NCBI GenBank assembly: GCA_964401045.1
Contig: CAYNXB010000094.1
Coordinates: 1-8,663, forward strand
Origin: CAYNXB01 sp964401045
Lineage (GTDB): Bacteria > Pseudomonadota > Alphaproteobacteria > Sphingomonadales > Sphingomonadaceae
DNA: 8,663 nt
Reading direction: 5' to 3'
In this document: in pieces, positions 6,153-8,663 of the stretch
Numbering within the stretch: position 1 is the first letter of the stretch
Layout of the letters: each line of letters opens with the position of its first letter
Translations under genes and position numbers: made by a program
The notes under the pieces: generated by a model
The model's database searches: none
What the model saw: only the letters and a program-made list of their open reading frames with translations
What the model was told of the DNA's origin: nothing

Positions 6153-6461
6153 TTAGTCGCTAGGCCCTTCGATCAGCTTCCGCCCACCCGCCTTGATCGC
6201 GTTCTCGACCATCGGCTCGATGAAGCCGAGCGCGGGCGGCAGCACAACGGTGAATACGACCTGGTTGTCTTCGAGTTCCACCATGCCGTTCAGGTCCTGG
6301 CCCATCGCGCGCACGGTCATGTCCATCCGGTCCTCGCTCGGCCAGCTGGTTTCGACCTGCGCCATGCCGCCGGGAATGTGGCCGGCGATCTCGTGGCTGC
6401 GGGATCGCAGCCGCTCACGCACCGTCGCCTTGTCGAGGTCATGGGGCAGGGCGACTCTCAT
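6153..6461 (-). CDS. PHA-system (PHA_gran_rgn) family small protein
   Basis: This is a 102-residue cytoplasmic protein without signal peptide or membrane helix. It fits the small 'polyhydroxyalkanoic acid system' family (PF09650/TIGR02610 type): an N-terminal basic helix with a conserved DLDKATVRERL region, an EDRMDMTVRAMGQDLNGMVEL strand pair (about 43-63), DNQVVFTVVLPP (65-76) and a C-terminal helix ending in GGRKLIEG. Family members were named for linkage to PHA granule genes, but their molecular role is undefined. The ATG at 6461 overlaps the xpaC stop as ATGA, and GGAG lies 8 nt upstream, so translation is coupled. No PHA synthase, phasin or depolymerase gene is in the window, so a granule role here is unproven; an envelope-stress role would fit the neighbours equally well. 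Confidence 0.75.
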   Translation of the reverse strand: MRVALPHDLDKATVRERLRSRSHEIAGHIPGGMAQVETSWPSEDRMDMTVRAMGQDLNGMVELEDNQVVFTVVLPPALGFIEPMVENAIKAGGRKLIEGPSD

Positions 6462-7216
6462 GGTGCTTTCTCCACGATCTGTTCGGCGTCGCCGTACTTG
6501 TAGTCCAGGTAGCGGTGCTTGATGGCGAGATCGTCGAGCGACCCTTGCGCGAGCTGGCGGGTGATCGAATCGATCTCGGTGCTGATCTTGCCGAGGCTCT
6601 CGGTCAGCTGTTCGTCGGGCGCCTGGCCGCCGGCCCGTTTCTCGGTGCGCAGGTTGGCCGGGATGCGGCGGTAGCTGTCGACCATGCCGGGCAGCGTCTC
6701 GCCCACCAGCTTGCGCACCTCGACCGCGCTCGGGTGGCTCTGATCGAGGCCCTCGAGCTGCAGGCCCAGCGCGTCGAGCTGCACGCCGATGCCATCGACG
6801 ATCTGCACCGCGGGCGGCGGAAGCGCCGGGCGCTGCGCCTCGAGCCACAGCTCGGTCCGCGCGACCATGTGGCGCACGTCACCGGTGTTGAGATCGGCCC
6901 GCTTGGGCACTCTCACCTTGGGAAAGTTCGAGAACAGGAACGTCGCCGCGACCACCGCGAGGAACGCCACCATGATCCCGGTGAAGCCGATCCCGTCGAT
7001 CACGACGCCGATGATCGACGATCCGATGATGATCGCGGCCATCGCCCCGACGATCAGCTTGATCCGCGTCATCAGGTTCTTCTGCCGCAGGTCCGCCGAT
7101 CCGCGTCCGATCGAGCGCGCCTGTGCGCGCCGATGGCGCCCACCCGCGCGATTGTCGTCGCGCAGTTGGCGTGCCTCGCGGATCAGGCGATCGCTCTCAC
7201 GCGCGAGATCGTCCAC
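6458..7216 (-). CDS. xpaC: XpaC-like membrane protein, TelA partner
   Basis: This is a 252-residue protein of the XpaC / 5-bromo-4-chloroindolyl phosphate hydrolysis family (PF10112 type). A charged, arginine-rich N-terminus (1-52) precedes two closely spaced membrane helices (about 53-73 and 76-97, a hairpin). A C-terminal mostly helical cytoplasmic domain follows (100-252), containing LDYKYGDAEQIVE near the end. The family name comes from a colony phenotype; no catalytic residues are evident and enzymatic activity is not established. The family is a recurrent neighbour of telA, as here. I chose GTG 7216: it starts 1 nt after the telA stop, with GGAGGG 4 nt upstream. An internal ATG at 7072 would give 204 residues but lacks a good ribosome-binding site. 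The open frame extends upstream into telA, which is not credible. Confidence 0.8.
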   Translation of the reverse strand: MDDLARESDRLIREARQLRDDNRAGGRHRRAQARSIGRGSADLRQKNLMTRIKLIVGAMAAIIIGSSIIGVVIDGIGFTGIMVAFLAVVAATFLFSNFPKVRVPKRADLNTGDVRHMVARTELWLEAQRPALPPPAVQIVDGIGVQLDALGLQLEGLDQSHPSAVEVRKLVGETLPGMVDSYRRIPANLRTEKRAGGQAPDEQLTESLGKISTEIDSITRQLAQGSLDDLAIKHRYLDYKYGDAEQIVEKAP

Positions 7217-7217
7217 C

Positions 7218-8441
7218 CTATCCCTCCAGCGCGAGCAGCGACGGGGTTTGCGATTCGACCTTGGACTGCGCCTGCGACTGGCCTTCGGCGCGGGCGATGT
7301 AGCCCTTCGACTTCTCGACCTCGTTAGACAGCGCATTGACCGTCTGCTTCATCGAATCGAGCGCACGGACCTTGAACTGATCGACCTCGTCCATCGTGTC
7401 GTAGATGTTCTGGAACGCCCGCTGCAGGGTTTCGAGCGGGATCGTGCTCGCCGCGGCCTGCTCGTGGATCTTGCTCGTCTGCGAACGCAGCAGCGTGCTG
7501 GTCGAATCGATAATCCCGGCGGTAGTCTGGTTGAGCGCGGTGATCGATTGCAGCACCAGCCGCTGGTTGGTCATCGCCTCGGAAACGGTCACTGCGGTGC
7601 GCAGCGCGCCGACAGTGGTGGTGCTGGCGCGATCGACGCCCTTTACCAGCTCGACGTTGTTCTTCTTCACCAGGTCGAGTGCAAGGTAGCCCTGCACGCT
7701 CACCGCCATTTGCGTGAGCAGGTCCTGCGTGCGCTGGCGGACGTAGAACAGCGCGGTTTCGCGCACCGCCTTGGCCTTGGCAGGATCGGTCGCGTCGAGC
7801 TCCGCGGCCTTGTCCTCCAGCCGCTCGTCGAGCGTCTTGGAGATGTGGATCATCTGCTCGAGGTTGCCCATCGCTTCCCACAGCTTCTGCCGCTCCACGT
7901 CGATCGCGGCGTTGTCCATCAGCAGCTCGTCCTTGCCGTTGGCCAGCTTGTTCAGGATCGCCTGGATGTGGGTCTGTGCGCTCTGGTAGCTCTCGAAGTA
8001 CTTCTTCATCTTGTTGCCGAACGGGATGATGCCGAGAATCTTGCGCCCGGTGGTCAGCTTCCCGCGCTTCGAGGGATCGAGGTCTTCCACGATGCTGCGC
8101 AGCTCGGAGAGGTTGGCGCCGACTCCTTCGTCCTTGTCCATCGCCCGCACCGGCCGGTCGAGGAAGCGGTTGGACATCTGGGCGGTCGCCATGATCTCCT
8201 TGCGGCCCATGGTGGTGATCTGGTCCACCTTCTTACCAAACTCGGGCGAGTTGGCATCCTGCGAGACCAGCTCGGCGACGAAGGCATCGACCTTCTCGTC
8301 CAGCTTGCTCTTCTTGTCCGCGCCCACGGGCACGAGGCCGGAAGCCTTCTCGGCGGCGATCGTCGGCACCGGATCGGGCGGGGTCAGCTCGAACGCGGCG
8401 GCTGTGGCGGTCTCGGTCGCGGTCTGGTTCGTCGTCGCCAT
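7218..8441 (-). CDS. telA: TelA family toxic anion resistance protein
   Basis: This is a 407-residue soluble, almost wholly helical protein of the TelA family (PF05816), linked to tellurite and other toxic-anion resistance and to envelope stress. A low-complexity Thr/Ala-rich N-terminus (about 1-30) is followed by the helical domain with GRKILGIIPFGNKMKKYFESYQ, LLMDNAAIDVERQKLWEAMGNL and the ALNQTTAGIIDSTSTLL stretch, all TelA-like. The C-terminus is glutamine/serine rich. ATG 8441 is chosen because AAGGAGG sits 7 nt upstream; an in-frame ATG at 8462 has no ribosome-binding site and would sit at the predicted transcription start. It is the first gene of the operon telA - xpaC - PHA-system protein - MscS channel. 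The biochemical activity of the family is unknown, and no membrane segment or nucleotide-binding motif is visible. Confidence 0.94.
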   Translation of the reverse strand: MATTNQTATETATAAAFELTPPDPVPTIAAEKASGLVPVGADKKSKLDEKVDAFVAELVSQDANSPEFGKKVDQITTMGRKEIMATAQMSNRFLDRPVRAMDKDEGVGANLSELRSIVEDLDPSKRGKLTTGRKILGIIPFGNKMKKYFESYQSAQTHIQAILNKLANGKDELLMDNAAIDVERQKLWEAMGNLEQMIHISKTLDERLEDKAAELDATDPAKAKAVRETALFYVRQRTQDLLTQMAVSVQGYLALDLVKKNNVELVKGVDRASTTTVGALRTAVTVSEAMTNQRLVLQSITALNQTTAGIIDSTSTLLRSQTSKIHEQAAASTIPLETLQRAFQNIYDTMDEVDQFKVRALDSMKQTVNALSNEVEKSKGYIARAEGQSQAQSKVESQTPSLLALEG

Positions 8442-8448
8442 TCCCTGG

Positions 8449-8455
8449 CCTCCTT
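8449..8455 (-). promoter_or_regulatory. Ribosome-binding site that fixes the telA start
   Basis: On the minus strand AAGGAGG lies 7 nt before ATG 8441, a near-perfect Shine-Dalgarno. The upstream in-frame ATG at 8462 lacks one, so the start is moved 21 bp in. Confidence 0.9.
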
Positions 8456-8468
8456 GGGACATTAGACT

Positions 8469-8497
8469 GTATTAGGTTGGCAAGACACGTACTTCAA
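8469..8497 (-). promoter_or_regulatory. Putative promoter of the telA operon
   Basis: Read on the minus strand, TTGAAG (8497-8492) and TAATAC (8474-8469) are separated by 17 bp, which fits a sigma-70-type promoter (TTGA of the -35; three of six bases of the -10). Transcription would start near 8462, giving a leader of about 20 nt before telA. The same bases also read CTTGAA, 16 bp, CCTAATA, which resembles alphaproteobacterial heat-shock (RpoH) promoters. A loose GGCAA/TTGCC dyad (8479-8483 and 8506-8510) flanks the -35 box. Confidence 0.45.
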
Positions 8498-8557
8498 GGG
8501 CGAGATTGCCGCAACGAAGCCACCAGCGGAAGGGAAATCGGGCCGGCGGGACGAGCG

Positions 8558-8575
8558 GAAGTTCACGAAGTTCAC
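8558..8575. repeat. Perfect 9-bp tandem repeat (GAAGTTCAC x2)
   Basis: Two adjacent identical copies, 8558-8566 and 8567-8575. On the minus strand they read GTGAACTTC twice. The stop codon of the partial gene to the right (8574-8572) lies inside the first minus-strand copy. It may be an iterated binding site, a remnant of a dispersed repeat, or slippage. Confidence 0.8.
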
Positions 8576-8663
8576 GGCATGTCTCCCTCGTCTTCGGGTT
8601 CCTTCGCTTCGCCCCCGGATTTCGGGGCGCGCTCTTTCGCTTCGATCTTCCCGGCGATCTCGG
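8572..8663 (-). CDS. C-terminal end of an unidentified protein
   Basis: Only 29 residues plus the TGA stop are in the window. They read EIAGKIEAKERAPKSGG, then a Glu/Asp-rich tail ending GDMP: a helical, charged end followed by a flexible acidic tail, plausible for a cytoplasmic protein. The frame is open to the edge and lies on the same strand as telA, 131 bp upstream of its ATG. The telA promoter in the gap suggests separate transcription, although read-through is possible because I see no terminator. The family cannot be named from this fragment. Confidence 0.5.
   Translation of the reverse strand, partial: EIAGKIEAKERAPKSGGEAKEPEDEGDMP

Noticed and set aside
7217..7336. Upstream extension of xpaC inside telA
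   Set aside because: The extra residues are Arg/Ser/Pro-rich shadow sequence overlapping telA by about 120 bp; GTG 7216 has its own ribosome-binding site.
6789..8465. 558-codon plus-strand open frame opposite telA and xpaC
   Set aside because: It is antisense to two recognised, tightly joined genes; its His/Arg/Leu-rich composition mirrors their codon pattern, and no domain is recognisable.
1..8663. CRISPR array, tRNA/rRNA genes, insertion sequences or phage genes
   Set aside because: I saw no regularly spaced repeats, tRNA-like or rRNA segments, transposase motifs or paired terminal repeats in the window.

Overview
The window is high-GC DNA with almost no non-coding space. It suggests an alphaproteobacterium, most likely of the Sphingomonadales. 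The grounds are indirect: base composition and codon use, a bacterial CDC48/VAT-type ATPase, a telA-xpaC pair and a short PHA-system protein. I could not run a search to confirm this.

Layout. (1) Positions 1-1964, minus strand: a compact transcription unit scoA - HAD acid phosphatase - scoB. The two subunits of a 3-ketoacid CoA-transferase are split by an exported phosphatase gene; scoB runs off the left edge. (2) A 51-bp divergent spacer carries two mirror-image ribosome-binding sites and leads rightward to a small COG3650-type lipoprotein (2016-2477). (3) A 250-bp intergenic region (2478-2727) holds TGC/GCA dyads, a possible promoter, a strong intrinsic terminator and, between them, a candidate small RNA of about 60 nt. 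(4) Positions 2728-5034, plus strand: a complete two-ring CDC48-family AAA+ ATPase. (5) Positions 5041-8441, minus strand: a tight four-gene operon read telA - xpaC - PHA-system protein - MscS-type channel. It converges on the ATPase gene with only 6 bp between the stop codons. (6) At the right edge is the last 29 codons of another minus-strand gene with an acidic tail, whose stop lies in a 9-bp tandem repeat.

How the parts may work together. The CoA-transferase unit belongs to ketone-body/acetoacetate metabolism (succinyl-CoA + acetoacetate). The telA operon looks like an envelope or membrane-stress unit: TelA (cytoplasmic, toxic-anion/envelope-stress family), XpaC (two membrane helices), a small PHA-granule-associated-type protein and a mechanosensitive channel, all translationally coupled or nearly so. 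The CDC48 ATPase is an unfoldase with all catalytic motifs intact but no proteasome-docking tail and no visible cofactor. Its link to the facing operon is by position only. The least explained items are the interleaved phosphatase, the TelA/XpaC/PHA/MscS combination facing a CDC48 ATPase, and the candidate small RNA.
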